From the NCBI GenBank assembly GCA_937982565.1, contig CALJLN010000034.1, positions 1 through 64,000 on the forward strand: DNA of 64,000 bases. Direction: 5' to 3'. The notes beneath the pieces are model-generated. The model was given only the letters and a program-made list of their open reading frames with translations, was not told the DNA's origin and ran no database searches. Positions 17,880 to 26,741 of the stretch are shown piece by piece. This stretch comes from UBA2421 sp002343075. GTDB lineage: Bacteria; Planctomycetota; Phycisphaerae; Tepidisphaerales; Tepidisphaeraceae. The first letter of the stretch is position 1. Each line of letters opens with the position of its first letter. Position numbers and translations under genes: made by a program.

Positions 17880-20831
17880 ATGTTGCAGTCACCAAGCTCT
17901 GATCGTGCCCGCCGTGCCGGAGGGTGGATGGTCGAACCGCTGGAACAGCGTCAACTGCTGGCGCAAACGGTAAGCATCGATCTCAACACCCCGCTGCAGA
18001 CCATTCGCGCTATTGGGGCCAACACCGCCAAGAATGCCCGCAACCCCTGGCCGAACGACCCGGTGCGCGACGCCACCACCAACTATCATCTAAATAACTT
18101 CGATGTCGGCATGCTGCGTGTCGCGATCAACATTAAGACCTGGGAACCGACCAACGACAACGCCGACCCAAACGTCGTCCGCGCCGCCGGCTTTCCCGAC
18201 CTTGGGGGAATCCGGCAGAATTTCGAGTTAATGCGCGAATACACTCAAAAGGGCGTGCCGGTTATCGCAAGTGTGTTTGATTTGCCCGATTGGATGGTCA
18301 GCAACCCCGAAGCCCACAGCAAGCGCGAACTCAAGCCCGGGTTTGAGGCAGAACTGGCCGAATCGATCAGCCACTGGCTCAACCACGCCCGCGAGCAATA
18401 TGGCGTGAAGGTGGACTTCATCAGCATCAACGAAGGCAACGGCGGGTACAATGCCCGCTTTAACCAGCTCATCTTTACCAACTTCCTCAGAACCGCCGGG
18501 CCTTACATGGCCGGCAAGGGGTTGGGGTATGTGAAGTGGTTTTTCGGCGATGACGGTGTGCACACGCTCAATTCGCACACCAAGCCGCTCCTGGAAAACC
18601 CGGATATTCGCCAATACCTCGGGCCGGTGGCGTATCACTCGTGGAGTTTTTATTCGATCAATGACTCGGCATTGTCGCAGTGGGCCGTCGAAGCAGGGCG
18701 CTACGGAAAAGAAGTGTGGGTAACCGAGTTCGGCACCGATGCATATGTTCCCAACCTGGGAACGATGAACGCCTATGCGCGGGCCCACGACACGGCACTG
18801 GCCTATTGGCGCGCCCTCAGTGTCACCAAGGCCAATGTGATTCTTTGGTGGCAATTCGCCAACGATTTCACGCTTGTCGATGCGCAGACATTTGCGCCCA
18901 AGCCGCCGTATTATGCGGTCAAGCCGTTTCATGATCATGTGAAGCCGGGCGCGCAGATGGTAAAGGTGTCGCCGAACAACACGGGCGCGATCAAGACCCT
19001 GGCAACCAGGGATGCTGCCAACAACAAGTTTTTCGCACAGGTATTCAACGGCGGATCGGTGGGCACGAGCGGAGAGAGCGTGACGCTCACAGGCCTGCCC
19101 AACACGCCGCTGACCTTCGTTCGCAACACGGAAAACGACCTCGGCAGGCAAATCGGTACGTTTACGCCGGTAAACGGGCGGCTGACATTCCAATCGCCGG
19201 CGTATTCCTGGATCACCATCAGCGGCAAGCTGAACAACACCGCCGCGGGCGCGGCGCCCGTCGCGACGATTTCAGCGCCAACCGGCTCAACGCGCTACGG
19301 CGCCGGGCAGACAATCAGTTTCTCCGGCATCGCAACCGACGCCGAAGATGGCGCGCTTCCGGCAAACCGCTTTAACTGGATCATCACCCCCATACGCAAC
19401 GGCCTGGTCGCGGCGCCGCTGACTTTCAATGGCATCAGAAGTGGCAGTTTTACCATCCCTGCGGCGTTTCAACGCGCAATTGACCAGAAGTACGTCATCG
19501 AACTGAAAGTGACCGACTCCAGCGGGCAGACAAGCGTCAAGTCCACTGAGATTCGGCCGCAATCGGTGAAGATTGCTGTCAAAAGCAACGTCCCGGGCTT
19601 GGCAGTTGGGTTAAACAGCCTTTGGGAGTCGACTTCGGCTCCGCAGTCGATGGTCGCCGGGACTCAGAATCTCTTCGCGCCGTCCCCGCAATGGGTGGAT
19701 GGAAAAGTCTACAAATTTAGTATTTGGTCGATGGGCGGGGCGGCCACGCGAAGTATCGCGGCGACCGCGGATGCAACTTACACTGCCAACTACACACAGG
19801 TGACTGATGGTTCTGCGGGCCGGTTCGTCGGCGCCACCGCCGATGCCTTTGTGCGCGACGGCGATGGCGCAACCAGCAATTTTGGTAGCTCGGCGATCTT
19901 GGAGAATAAGCAATCGCTCGATCTCGGCAGAACGCGGCTTAGCTACCTTAAGTTTGACGTGTCATCGTTTAGTGCGGTTGGCACAGCAAAGCTCAGGCTG
20001 TTCGGCAACCTCAGCGGGAACGGCGAAATCGTCGAGACCCGTGCTTATAGCGTGAGCAATAACTGGAGCGAGAACACAATCACGTTCAACAATCGCCCCA
20101 CCTTGGGAGCCACGGCGATTGCCGCGACCACGGTCGCTGATCTGGTCGGGCGGTGGTACGAGTTTGATGTGACCGCAGCGGTCAAGACTGCCCGTGCCGC
20201 GGGCGCGGGCGCGGTCAGTTTCGCCTTGGCACAATCGAGCACCAGCAGCCCGTTCGCTGGTTTTAACGCACGCGAAGCAACGGCGAATCAGCCGCAGTTA
20301 CTGGTGGTCGGCGGATCAACCGTTTCGCCGCCTGTTTCCGGCGAGATAAACACTGTCGCCGACGCGTATGTCCGCGATGCAAAGGGCAACACGAACTATG
20401 GCACCGGCGACGAGCTTGCGGTGCAGTCGGGCGTGAGCGGCTTAAACCGGCGCGCCTACCTGAAGTTTGATCTCTCCTCAATTGGCAGCTTCAGTAGTGT
20501 GATGCTCAAGCTGTCTGCCCGGCTGAGTGAAAGTGTGACCAACGGGTTGTCGGTGGGCGTGTTTGATGCCGACGACAACTGGACCGAAACAGGCCTGACC
20601 TGGAACAATCGCCCGCGCGAAAGAGCAACACCACTCGGATCTGTCAAAGTGCGCGACACAACCCGCCGGACGTACGAACTGGACTTAACCGCGTACATCC
20701 AGGCACAGAAAGCCGCAGGCCGGCAGACGGTGACTCTCGTGCTGAAGAACATGAGCAACACCGCATCGGCACAAGCCGTGTTCGCCGCCCGCGAGTCGAA
20801 CACCGGCGGCGCTCGGCTGGCAACCGCATGA
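17880..20831 (+). CDS. Large LEPR-type secreted glycosidase with two DNRLRE domains
   Basis: A 983-residue extracellular protein. The N-terminus carries the planctomycetal leader (VEPLEQRQLLAQ, residues about 18-29). Residues about 30-360 are a clan-A TIM barrel: TAKNARNPW, GMLRVAINIKTWEPT, FISINEGNGGYN with the Asn-Glu acid/base pair, and VWVTEFGTDAY with the nucleophile Glu. The layout resembles GH30/GH79-type endo-enzymes. A beta domain follows at about 370-450, an Ig-like domain at about 460-560 and a repeat region to about 640. Two DNRLRE domains close the protein (about 650-805 and 815-980), each with AYVRD/AFVRD, RLSYLKFD/RAYLKFD, and NWSENTITFNNRP / NWTETGLTWNNRP. DNRLRE modules occur in very large extracellular proteins of archaea, Chloroflexi and planctomycetes. 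Exact substrate unknown. Confidence 0.85.
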   Translation: MLQSPSSDRARRAGGWMVEPLEQRQLLAQTVSIDLNTPLQTIRAIGANTAKNARNPWPNDPVRDATTNYHLNNFDVGMLRVAINIKTWEPTNDNADPNVVRAAGFPDLGGIRQNFELMREYTQKGVPVIASVFDLPDWMVSNPEAHSKRELKPGFEAELAESISHWLNHAREQYGVKVDFISINEGNGGYNARFNQLIFTNFLRTAGPYMAGKGLGYVKWFFGDDGVHTLNSHTKPLLENPDIRQYLGPVAYHSWSFYSINDSALSQWAVEAGRYGKEVWVTEFGTDAYVPNLGTMNAYARAHDTALAYWRALSVTKANVILWWQFANDFTLVDAQTFAPKPPYYAVKPFHDHVKPGAQMVKVSPNNTGAIKTLATRDAANNKFFAQVFNGGSVGTSGESVTLTGLPNTPLTFVRNTENDLGRQIGTFTPVNGRLTFQSPAYSWITISGKLNNTAAGAAPVATISAPTGSTRYGAGQTISFSGIATDAEDGALPANRFNWIITPIRNGLVAAPLTFNGIRSGSFTIPAAFQRAIDQKYVIELKVTDSSGQTSVKSTEIRPQSVKIAVKSNVPGLAVGLNSLWESTSAPQSMVAGTQNLFAPSPQWVDGKVYKFSIWSMGGAATRSIAATADATYTANYTQVTDGSAGRFVGATADAFVRDGDGATSNFGSSAILENKQSLDLGRTRLSYLKFDVSSFSAVGTAKLRLFGNLSGNGEIVETRAYSVSNNWSENTITFNNRPTLGATAIAATTVADLVGRWYEFDVTAAVKTARAAGAGAVSFALAQSSTSSPFAGFNAREATANQPQLLVVGGSTVSPPVSGEINTVADAYVRDAKGNTNYGTGDELAVQSGVSGLNRRAYLKFDLSSIGSFSSVMLKLSARLSESVTNGLSVGVFDADDNWTETGLTWNNRPRERATPLGSVKVRDTTRRTYELDLTAYIQAQKAAGRQTVTLVLKNMSNTASAQAVFAARESNTGGARLATA

Positions 20832-20938
20832 CGCGGCAATCAGCCCGGTAGAGCGGCGGGCCATTGCCCCACGGATTGTCGGTCGGTACGCTTTTCCCCG
20901 GCGGCTGGGTTGCGTCCTCTCTTTTTGCCGGGTGGATT

Positions 20939-22459
20939 ATGAGTTTCATCAAACAGAGTGCCTTGCGCATTGTGTTCGCGTCGATCGCTTCTATCGCCGT
21001 GGCGTCTCTCGCTCACGCTGCGGATCGGCCCAACATTCTGTTTATCATGACCGATGACCACGCATATCAGGCCATCGGCGCTTACGGCTCTAATCGCAAC
21101 GAAACGCCGAACATTGACCGCATGGCAGCCGAGGGAATCCGCTTCGATCGCTGCTATGTGACCAACTCCATTTGCTCGCCCAGTCGGGCGACGATTCTGA
21201 CAGGCAGATACAGCCACAAAAACGGGGTCCCGGATAATCGCACAGATTTTGATGGCAGCCAAACCACTTTCCCAAAGCTGTTTCGATCTGGCGGATATCA
21301 GACGGCAGTGATCGGCAAATGGCACCTGCACACCGAGCCGACCGGTTTCGATCATTGGGAAGTTCTGCCCGGCCAGGGAAAATACTACACGCCCGATTTC
21401 ATCACCCCCGCCGGGCAGGCACCGGTACCGGGTTATGTCACCGATATCATCACCGACAAGGCCGTCCACTGGCTTAAGAGCCAGCGAGACAACAGCAAGC
21501 CGTTTCTGCTCATGGTGCAACACAAAGCGCCGCACCGCCCGTGGGACCCCGCCCCGGAAAAGCTGAAGAAGATGGCTGGCAGAAACTTTCCAGAACCGCC
21601 AACGCTTCTCGAAGACTACAGCCGCCGTGGAAAGGCGGCGCAGTTTGCCGAGCTGCGCATCAGCCAGATGAACGACCGCGATGTGAAGCTCTGGGAGCCG
21701 GATAACCACCATCGTGTCTGGCTGTTTAATCACATGGTCGAAGAGCAAAAGAAGGCGTGGGAAACGCTGGTAGACCCCCGGCGGGCCGCATTCATCGCTG
21801 CCAACCCCGCCGGCGACGATCGAACGCGATGGTACTACCAGTTGTATATGAAAGACTACCTTGCCTGCGTCGATTCAGTAGACGACGGCATCGGACAGTT
21901 GCTCAGCACGCTGGACGAACTGAAACTGGCCGACAATACCATCGTCATCTACACCAGCGATCAGGGCTTTTACCTCGGCGAGCACGGCTGGTTTGATAAA
22001 CGCATGATGTACGAAGAGTCGTTCCGCACCCCGCTGGTCATCCGCTGGCCGGGGGTTGTCGTGCCCGGGCGGGTGGAGCGTGCGATGGTCGGCAATGTCG
22101 ACTTCGCCCAGACCTTCCTCGCCGCGGCCGGCCTCAAAGCCCCGCCGGAAATGCAGGGGATGAGCATTCTGCCGATTCTGAAGGGCGAGACCCCGGAAAA
22201 CTGGCGCAGCTCATTCTATTACCACTACTACGAAGGCGAAGAAAAGGAGCACAAGGTATACCGGCACGAAGGCGTGACCAATGGCCGCGCGAAACTCATT
22301 CATTTCTATCCGATAGATGAGTGGGAAATGTTCGATCTGGAGAAGGACCCACAGGAAATGAACAACGTCTACGGCCTGACCGAATATGCCGCAGTTCAGC
22401 GGGAACTGGAGGCTGAATTGGCCCGGCTGAAGAAGGAACTGGAAGTGCCGGAGCAATAG
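20939..22459 (+). CDS. Type I sulfatase (family S1), exported
   Basis: A 506-residue hydrolase that removes sulfate esters, probably from polysaccharides in the periplasm. The signal peptide ends near HAADRP. The metal and active-site motifs are all present: ILFIMTDDH (calcium ligands), C79-S-P-S-R with the cysteine that a formylglycine-generating enzyme must oxidise, followed by ATILTGRYSHKNGV, then GKWHL, HKAPHRPW, and YTSDQGFYLGEHGWFDK with the second set of ligands. The length and C-terminal subdomain (FDLEKDPQEMNNVY) are typical of S1 enzymes such as the heparan/mucin-type branch. ATG 20939 begins the signal peptide. It lies 107 bases after the large glycosidase, so the two could work on one sulfated glycan. 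No formylglycine-generating enzyme is in the window. Confidence 0.95.
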   Translation: MSFIKQSALRIVFASIASIAVASLAHAADRPNILFIMTDDHAYQAIGAYGSNRNETPNIDRMAAEGIRFDRCYVTNSICSPSRATILTGRYSHKNGVPDNRTDFDGSQTTFPKLFRSGGYQTAVIGKWHLHTEPTGFDHWEVLPGQGKYYTPDFITPAGQAPVPGYVTDIITDKAVHWLKSQRDNSKPFLLMVQHKAPHRPWDPAPEKLKKMAGRNFPEPPTLLEDYSRRGKAAQFAELRISQMNDRDVKLWEPDNHHRVWLFNHMVEEQKKAWETLVDPRRAAFIAANPAGDDRTRWYYQLYMKDYLACVDSVDDGIGQLLSTLDELKLADNTIVIYTSDQGFYLGEHGWFDKRMMYEESFRTPLVIRWPGVVVPGRVERAMVGNVDFAQTFLAAAGLKAPPEMQGMSILPILKGETPENWRSSFYYHYYEGEEKEHKVYRHEGVTNGRAKLIHFYPIDEWEMFDLEKDPQEMNNVYGLTEYAAVQRELEAELARLKKELEVPEQ

Positions 22460-22470
22460 CAAGGCCGCGC

Positions 22471-22530
22471 CCGGGGCACATGCAAAGTGAGTGCCCCGGC
22501 GAGAATGTGTTCTGCCGGCGCATTCTCGCC
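22471..22530 (+). terminator. Two consecutive hairpins after the sulfatase gene
   Basis: CCGGGGCAC (22471-22479) pairs with GTGCCCCGG (22491-22499), and GGCGAGAATG (22498-22507) pairs perfectly with CATTCTCGCC (22521-22530). The stems share two bases and so compete or stack. They follow the sulfatase stop by 11 bases and probably end or protect its transcript. No T-run follows. Confidence 0.5.
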
Positions 22531-22627
22531 GCGGAGAGCCGGACTGCCGTGTTTGCAGAAACTGAGCTATTGGCAAGCGAGGTGCTGGATTTGCCGTGTC
22601 AGATGATGTGCCGCTCTAAGCGGACGA

Positions 22628-22947
22628 TCACTCTTCGTTGAAAATGAGCTGAACGTCTCGGGCACTGTGTAGTGCGCGGATGATTTTTATCGCCGACTTC
22701 TCCAGCCGATAAAAGATTGATTAGTTGGGGAATCCTCTGACCGACCATCTTCGGATCTCGCCCATTTCGGCGGCGCGGCTTCATACCGTGATCCTGGGTC
22801 TGGCATGAACGTGATAAAGTCGATGCTTTCCAGCGCCCTAACAATGAAACGCTCGGCAGCGGCACGGTTGTCGCAGGCGATGTATTCGGCGATCTGAATC
22901 AGTTCACAACCGGCGGCGGGGAGCATCGTGTGCTTGCGACGCTTCAC
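22628..22947 (-). pseudogene. parE: ParE-family toxin, inactivated
   Basis: Read with one repaired base, this region encodes a RelE/ParE toxin: AAGCELIQIAEYIACDN, AAERFIVRALESIDF, then MGEIRRWSVRGFPN, IFYRLEKSAIKIIRALHSARDV. Two lesions break it. The frame shifts within PPK at about 22763-22770, where one base is missing, and a TAA replaces the Tyr-like codon in FPN-stop-SIFYR. The GTG start at 22947 overlaps the antitoxin stop by four bases (GTGA), the classical ParDE arrangement. In the intact family, ParE poisons DNA gyrase. Here the product would end with unrelated residues after about 75 correct ones, so it is very likely dead. Sequencing error could explain one lesion but hardly both. 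Confidence 0.8.
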
Positions 22948-23213
22948 GCTTTCCGCTTTCGCCTGGAACGCGCGCCTCTGTCGGCACTTTTCTGCATGCA
23001 TTCCTTTAGTCGCTTCAAATAATCGCCGGCCAACTCGCCTTCGGGCCTCGAGGCAAGACCCACCATCAGTAGTCGGTCAAGCCGGTCTAACTCGGCCCGC
23101 TTCTGATCGGCGCGAATCAGCGTACGAATGTACTCCTTGGGCGTCGCGTGGCTGGTTTGACGCGCTCGCTGAACGACGAATTTTCGGGGCGATTCCGGCG
23201 TGGAGATATTCAA
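22944..23213 (-). CDS. parD: ParD-like antitoxin (ribbon-helix-helix)
   Basis: This 89-residue protein matches ParD antitoxins: NISTPESPRKFVVQRA at the N-terminal strand and helix, then the characteristic KEYIRTLIRADQKRAELDRLDRLLMVGL block. ParD dimers bind DNA and neutralise ParE. The usual first segment MNxSLP appears here as NISTPE behind a TTG start at 23213, and no good ribosome site is visible, so the gene may itself be weakening. The C-terminus is unusually basic (SRRKRKA). It overlaps the dead toxin by four bases and is the only intact part of the module, which is the expected order of decay. Confidence 0.75.
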   Translation of the reverse strand: MNISTPESPRKFVVQRARQTSHATPKEYIRTLIRADQKRAELDRLDRLLMVGLASRPEGELAGDYLKRLKECMQKSADRGARSRRKRKA

Positions 23214-23444
23214 CTATGCCATGTGGGTCGTTTGCAGACGATGTCGAATATTGTCGAAATTTTTTATAGATTACTCTGGCTCGTGGCTGGCGCTCAGGCC
23301 CGGCATCGCACCTCCACTTGCCAATGGTAGTCGCGACAGCGTGGTATGCGATGAGATGTTCAGGCGGCACCCCGAAGCAAATCGCCGAACCAAATATCAT
23401 CAGGACCCACGAAATGACCTTGCGGCATTTCCGCATGCCGGACA

Positions 23445-24311
23445 TCACTTCCCCAGCACAATCTCCGCTGCACGGAGCGTGTTTTTTAGCAGCATCGCCA
23501 CGGTCATTGGCCCCACCCCGCCGGGGACGGGGGTGAGGTGGCTGGCGATGGGTTGAACGGCGTCGAACTGCACGTCACCGACGGTTTTGCTTGTGCCGTC
23601 GGGTTGTTTGACGCGATTAATGCCGACATCGATCACGATCGCGCCGGCGCGCACATGTGCTGCGCCGATCAACCCGGGTTTGCCCACCGCAACCACCAGG
23701 ATATCGGCGCGCCGGGTGTGGCTGATGAGGTCGCGCGTGCCGATGTGGCACAGCGTGGGCGTTGCGCCTTCGCCAAGCAGCAGCAGGGCGATCGGCTTGC
23801 CGGCGATTTCGCTGGCGCCCACGATTACCGCTTCCTTGCCATAGAGATCGATGCCGGTGGAGTGAATCAGTTCGACGACCGCGCCGGCGGTGCAAGGGGC
23901 GATGAGCGTGTGGCCGTAGACCACATAGCCGATGTTTGCAGGGTTCACTCCTTCGACATCTTTGGTGACGTCGATCTCAAACTGCATGCGTGCCAGGTCG
24001 ATGTGCGGGGGAACCGGGGCGTGCAGCATGATGCCGGTGACGGATTTATCTTTGTTAAGCTTGCGAATCTCATCGCGGAGTTGCCGTTGGCTGATGTCGT
24101 CGGGAAGTGTTTGGAGGGTGTAATCGATTCCGACGGCGCGGCATGCCTCGCCCTGTCGATTGGCATACACCTCCGCCGCGGGGGTTGATCCGACAATGAC
24201 CGCGGTGAGATGCACGCGCTTGCCCTCACTGGCAAGCCGGGCGGTCTGGGCGGCGATCTCCTGCTTGATGCGATTGCCGATCGCAGTGCCGTCGATGATT
24301 GTGGCTGACAT
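23445..24311 (-). CDS. folD: FolD-family methylenetetrahydrofolate dehydrogenase/cyclohydrolase with altered active site
   Basis: The 288-residue protein has the whole FolD fold: IIDGTAIG, AVIVGSTPAAEVY at the folate site, VIVGASEIAGKP and ADILVVAVGKPGLI for NADP, VIDVGIN and the closing TPVPGGVGPMTVA. Normally it interconverts methylene-, methenyl- and formyl-tetrahydrofolate in the cytoplasm. The catalytic positions differ. The Y-x-x-x-K motif reads Y49-A-N-R-Q53, so the lysine needed for cyclohydrolase chemistry is Gln. The QLPLP loop reads H97-A-P-V-P, and KDVDG reads KDVEG. It may be a dehydrogenase-only or otherwise specialised branch, a point taken up in the findings. It is close behind the sensor kinase on the same strand, with a 42-base gap. 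Confidence 0.9.
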   Translation of the reverse strand: MSATIIDGTAIGNRIKQEIAAQTARLASEGKRVHLTAVIVGSTPAAEVYANRQGEACRAVGIDYTLQTLPDDISQRQLRDEIRKLNKDKSVTGIMLHAPVPPHIDLARMQFEIDVTKDVEGVNPANIGYVVYGHTLIAPCTAGAVVELIHSTGIDLYGKEAVIVGASEIAGKPIALLLLGEGATPTLCHIGTRDLISHTRRADILVVAVGKPGLIGAAHVRAGAIVIDVGINRVKQPDGTSKTVGDVQFDAVQPIASHLTPVPGGVGPMTVAMLLKNTLRAAEIVLGK

Positions 24312-24353
24312 AAGTCGAGTATAGCGGCGATGTTGTCGCTTGAAACGCGCTGC

Positions 24354-25778
24354 CTACTTTCGCCCCGCCGTGCGGTCGGGGATGGTGCAGACAGCGGTCG
24401 TACCTTTGCCCAATGCGCTTCGCAGTTCGATCGTGCCGCCGAGTGCATGAACGGCGTGCTTCACGATTGCCAGTCCCAACCCGGTCCCGCGCATGCCCCC
24501 GCCGGTGCGGGCAGGCTCGACTTGATAAAACCGCTCGAAAACGCGATCAAGATGTTCCTGCGGGATTCCGACACCCGTGTCGGCGACGATGATCCTTATC
24601 TCGCTGGCGAGAGGCGCGTGCGACCCCGACCCGGCACCCGCCGCTGGGGCGTGTCTCGATATTGCGACAGTCACGCTGCCTCCCGGCGGTGTGAACTTGA
24701 TCGCATTCTCAGCAAGATTTTTGAGAGTCAGATCGAGCAGCCGCACATCGCTGCTGAACTTCAGTAACTCGTCGCCCTCAAATTTCAGTTCGACTTCACG
24801 CTGTCGAGCCATCGGCACCAATGCCTGACGTAGAATCTGAAACAGTTGCGCGGCCGACACTTCGCCCAACTGCGGCTTGAGGTCGGTCGTTTCCACGCGC
24901 GAAAGGTCGAGCAGGTCGCGCAGCAGTTCTTCCAGCCGGTGCATGTGTCCTTCAATAATGCCGATGCACTTCTGCGACGTTTCGGGGTCTTCCCGGTACA
25001 CCTCATTGAGCGTCTCGAACGCTATCTTGATCGCGGCAATCGGCGTGCGCAGCTCGTGGCTGGCATTGGCGACAAAATCGGTCTTCATCTGAATCGCCGA
25101 CGCCATGGTGGTGACGTTGCGGAGCACGATAAGCACGCCGCCGGCTTTGGTGCGGGTACCAACACCTTGGTAAATGTTGCGCTGGCCCGCGCGGGCGATG
25201 CGAATCTCCTGCTGGTGAACGGGCGACTCGTGGATCGACTCGAACAGATCGAGAATCTGCGCATCGTTCACAACATTGACAAACTTCTTCCCCAAAACTT
25301 CAGACGGGAGCACCTGCAGCATTCGCGCCGCGGGGGTGTTGATCAGGACGACGTGCTGCTGTGGGTCGGAGAGCAGGATGGGGTCGGGCAGCGAATCGAC
25401 AAGCTGTTGCAGATTGGAGCGCTGGTGGTCCAGATCAGACATCCCTCTGGCGGCGGCGGCGGCGAGCAGGTTGAGCCGGCCGGCCAGCGAGCGAGGGTCT
25501 TCCGCACCGCTTACTTCAGCACGCGCCGCCCAATCGCCTGCGGCCATCCGGTCGGCGGTCTCGGCGAGATGGCGCACGGGGCCAACCCAACGCTTGCGCA
25601 AGACGATCATCAGCCACGCAATCGTGAGCAGGCTCGCAACAACCGTCGGGAGCACAATGACAACCAGCGGGACTGCCGGCCAGACCAGCTTAAACGCCGC
25701 AGCACAAACAAGCATCGATAGCGCTATCGAAACCGCAAGCGGGGTGATGATTCGGATGACGCTGGTCTTCGAGGGCAT
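24354..25778 (-). CDS. PhoR-like sensor histidine kinase
   Basis: A 474-residue membrane kinase. Two membrane helices lie near the N-terminus (SIALSMLVCAAAFKLVWPAV and the VIVLPTVVASLLTIAWLMIV segment), with almost no outside loop. Then come a HAMP segment (GPVRHLAETADRMAAGDW), a PAS domain (LVDSLPDPILLSDPQQHVVLIN), the H-box FVANASHELRTP, the N-box LAENAIKFTP, G1 ADTGVGIP, F-box ERFYQ and G2 GTGLGLAIVKH. It autophosphorylates on the His and passes phosphate to the regulator 186 bases upstream. ATG 25778 was chosen over a TTG further up. The short periplasmic part and PAS domain are the PhoR pattern, and a phosphate importer is in this window, but pairing with phosphate is inference. Confidence 0.9.
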   Translation of the reverse strand: MPSKTSVIRIITPLAVSIALSMLVCAAAFKLVWPAVPLVVIVLPTVVASLLTIAWLMIVLRKRWVGPVRHLAETADRMAAGDWAARAEVSGAEDPRSLAGRLNLLAAAAARGMSDLDHQRSNLQQLVDSLPDPILLSDPQQHVVLINTPAARMLQVLPSEVLGKKFVNVVNDAQILDLFESIHESPVHQQEIRIARAGQRNIYQGVGTRTKAGGVLIVLRNVTTMASAIQMKTDFVANASHELRTPIAAIKIAFETLNEVYREDPETSQKCIGIIEGHMHRLEELLRDLLDLSRVETTDLKPQLGEVSAAQLFQILRQALVPMARQREVELKFEGDELLKFSSDVRLLDLTLKNLAENAIKFTPPGGSVTVAISRHAPAAGAGSGSHAPLASEIRIIVADTGVGIPQEHLDRVFERFYQVEPARTGGGMRGTGLGLAIVKHAVHALGGTIELRSALGKGTTAVCTIPDRTAGRK

Positions 25779-25964
25779 GAGTTCGCTGAATTGTCGAGCA
25801 CCGCGTGTCGCTTGGGAAGGGCCCAAGCCGAGAAGTCAAAACGCGGTCCCCAAGGATGGCTGTGCCGCAGTCTGCAGGCCTCCAGCAGGCGATCAAAGCG
25901 GCCCTTTCCTCGCAAAAATTGAATCAACCGCGGGTCCAAACCCACCCACCTCGGGGGCGTCGCT

Positions 25965-26741
25965 TCACTCCCCCTCGCCATCCTCTTGCAGGCGGTATCC
26001 CACGCCGCGCACGGTGTGAATGAGATAGCTCGCGCTACCCAGTTTTTTGCGGATCGCGGTGACGTGAACATCGATCGCGCGATCGGTTACAAAAACATCG
26101 GAGCCCATCGCCTTGTCCATCAGTTGATCGCGAGAAAGCACCCGGCCACGCGCGCTCACGAGCGCGCTCAGCAGCTTGAACTCGGTAAGCGTGAGTTTGA
26201 CCGACTGGCCATCGACGGTCACTTCGTGTTTGCTAGCGTCAATCGCCAGCGGGCCCGCCTTGAGCAGCGGAGCATCATCCCCGGCCCCGGGGGGCGCAGC
26301 GTCGCTTCTGCGCAGGACGCTGTTGAGTCGTGCCAGCAAAATCTTGATGCTGAACGGCTTGGTTACATAATCGTCGGCTCCAAGCGTCAGGCCGACCACC
26401 ACATCCGTCTCTTCGCTCTTGGCGGTGAGCATCACGATTGGCACGCCTGACGTTGCCGGTTCGGCCTTGAGCCGACGGGCAACCTCGGTGCCGTCGATGC
26501 CTGGCAACATCAGATCGAGAACGACCAGATCGGGCACCTGCTTCCGCGCCAATTCAAGCGCGGCGTTTCCGTCGGCGGCGGTAAAGACTTCATAGCCGTT
26601 GCGCTCGAGGTTGAAGCGAATCAACTCGACGATGTCCTGCTCATCATCCACAACCAGCACGCGCTTCTTCTGGTGCTTGCGGGCATTTGCCTGCACGCCA
26701 GCAGACCGGGACGATTCTTGCGTCTTGCTCATTAGCAGCAT
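25965..26741 (-). CDS. OmpR/PhoB-family response regulator
   Basis: A receiver domain (RVLVVDDEQDIVEL with the acidic pair, the phospho-acceptor Asp in VVLDLMLPGIDG, MLTAKSEE, and GADDYVTKPFS with the conserved Lys) is joined to a winged helix (LTLTEFKLLSALVSARGRVLSRDQL, DRAIDVHVTAIRKKLG, IHTVRGVGYRL). It is the partner of the PAS-containing kinase next to it and probably binds direct repeats upstream of target genes. ATG 26741, with GGAG eight bases before it, begins a 258-residue protein whose first 25 residues are a Ser/Lys-rich lead; ATG 26732 is also possible. Frame upstream of this has no ribosome site. Confidence 0.9.
   Translation of the reverse strand: MLLMSKTQESSRSAGVQANARKHQKKRVLVVDDEQDIVELIRFNLERNGYEVFTAADGNAALELARKQVPDLVVLDLMLPGIDGTEVARRLKAEPATSGVPIVMLTAKSEETDVVVGLTLGADDYVTKPFSIKILLARLNSVLRRSDAAPPGAGDDAPLLKAGPLAIDASKHEVTVDGQSVKLTLTEFKLLSALVSARGRVLSRDQLMDKAMGSDVFVTDRAIDVHVTAIRKKLGSASYLIHTVRGVGYRLQEDGEGE

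Noticed and set aside
18228..19193. A 321-codon minus-strand frame inside the LEPR glycosidase.
   Set aside because: It has no ribosome site or recognisable domain, and the opposite strand carries both catalytic Glu motifs.
23077..23448. A possible 123-residue product whose GTG overlaps the folD stop, with a hydrophobic segment near its N-terminus.
   Set aside because: The frame runs through the ParD start region and lacks a family match. The coupling is suggestive but too weak to call a gene.
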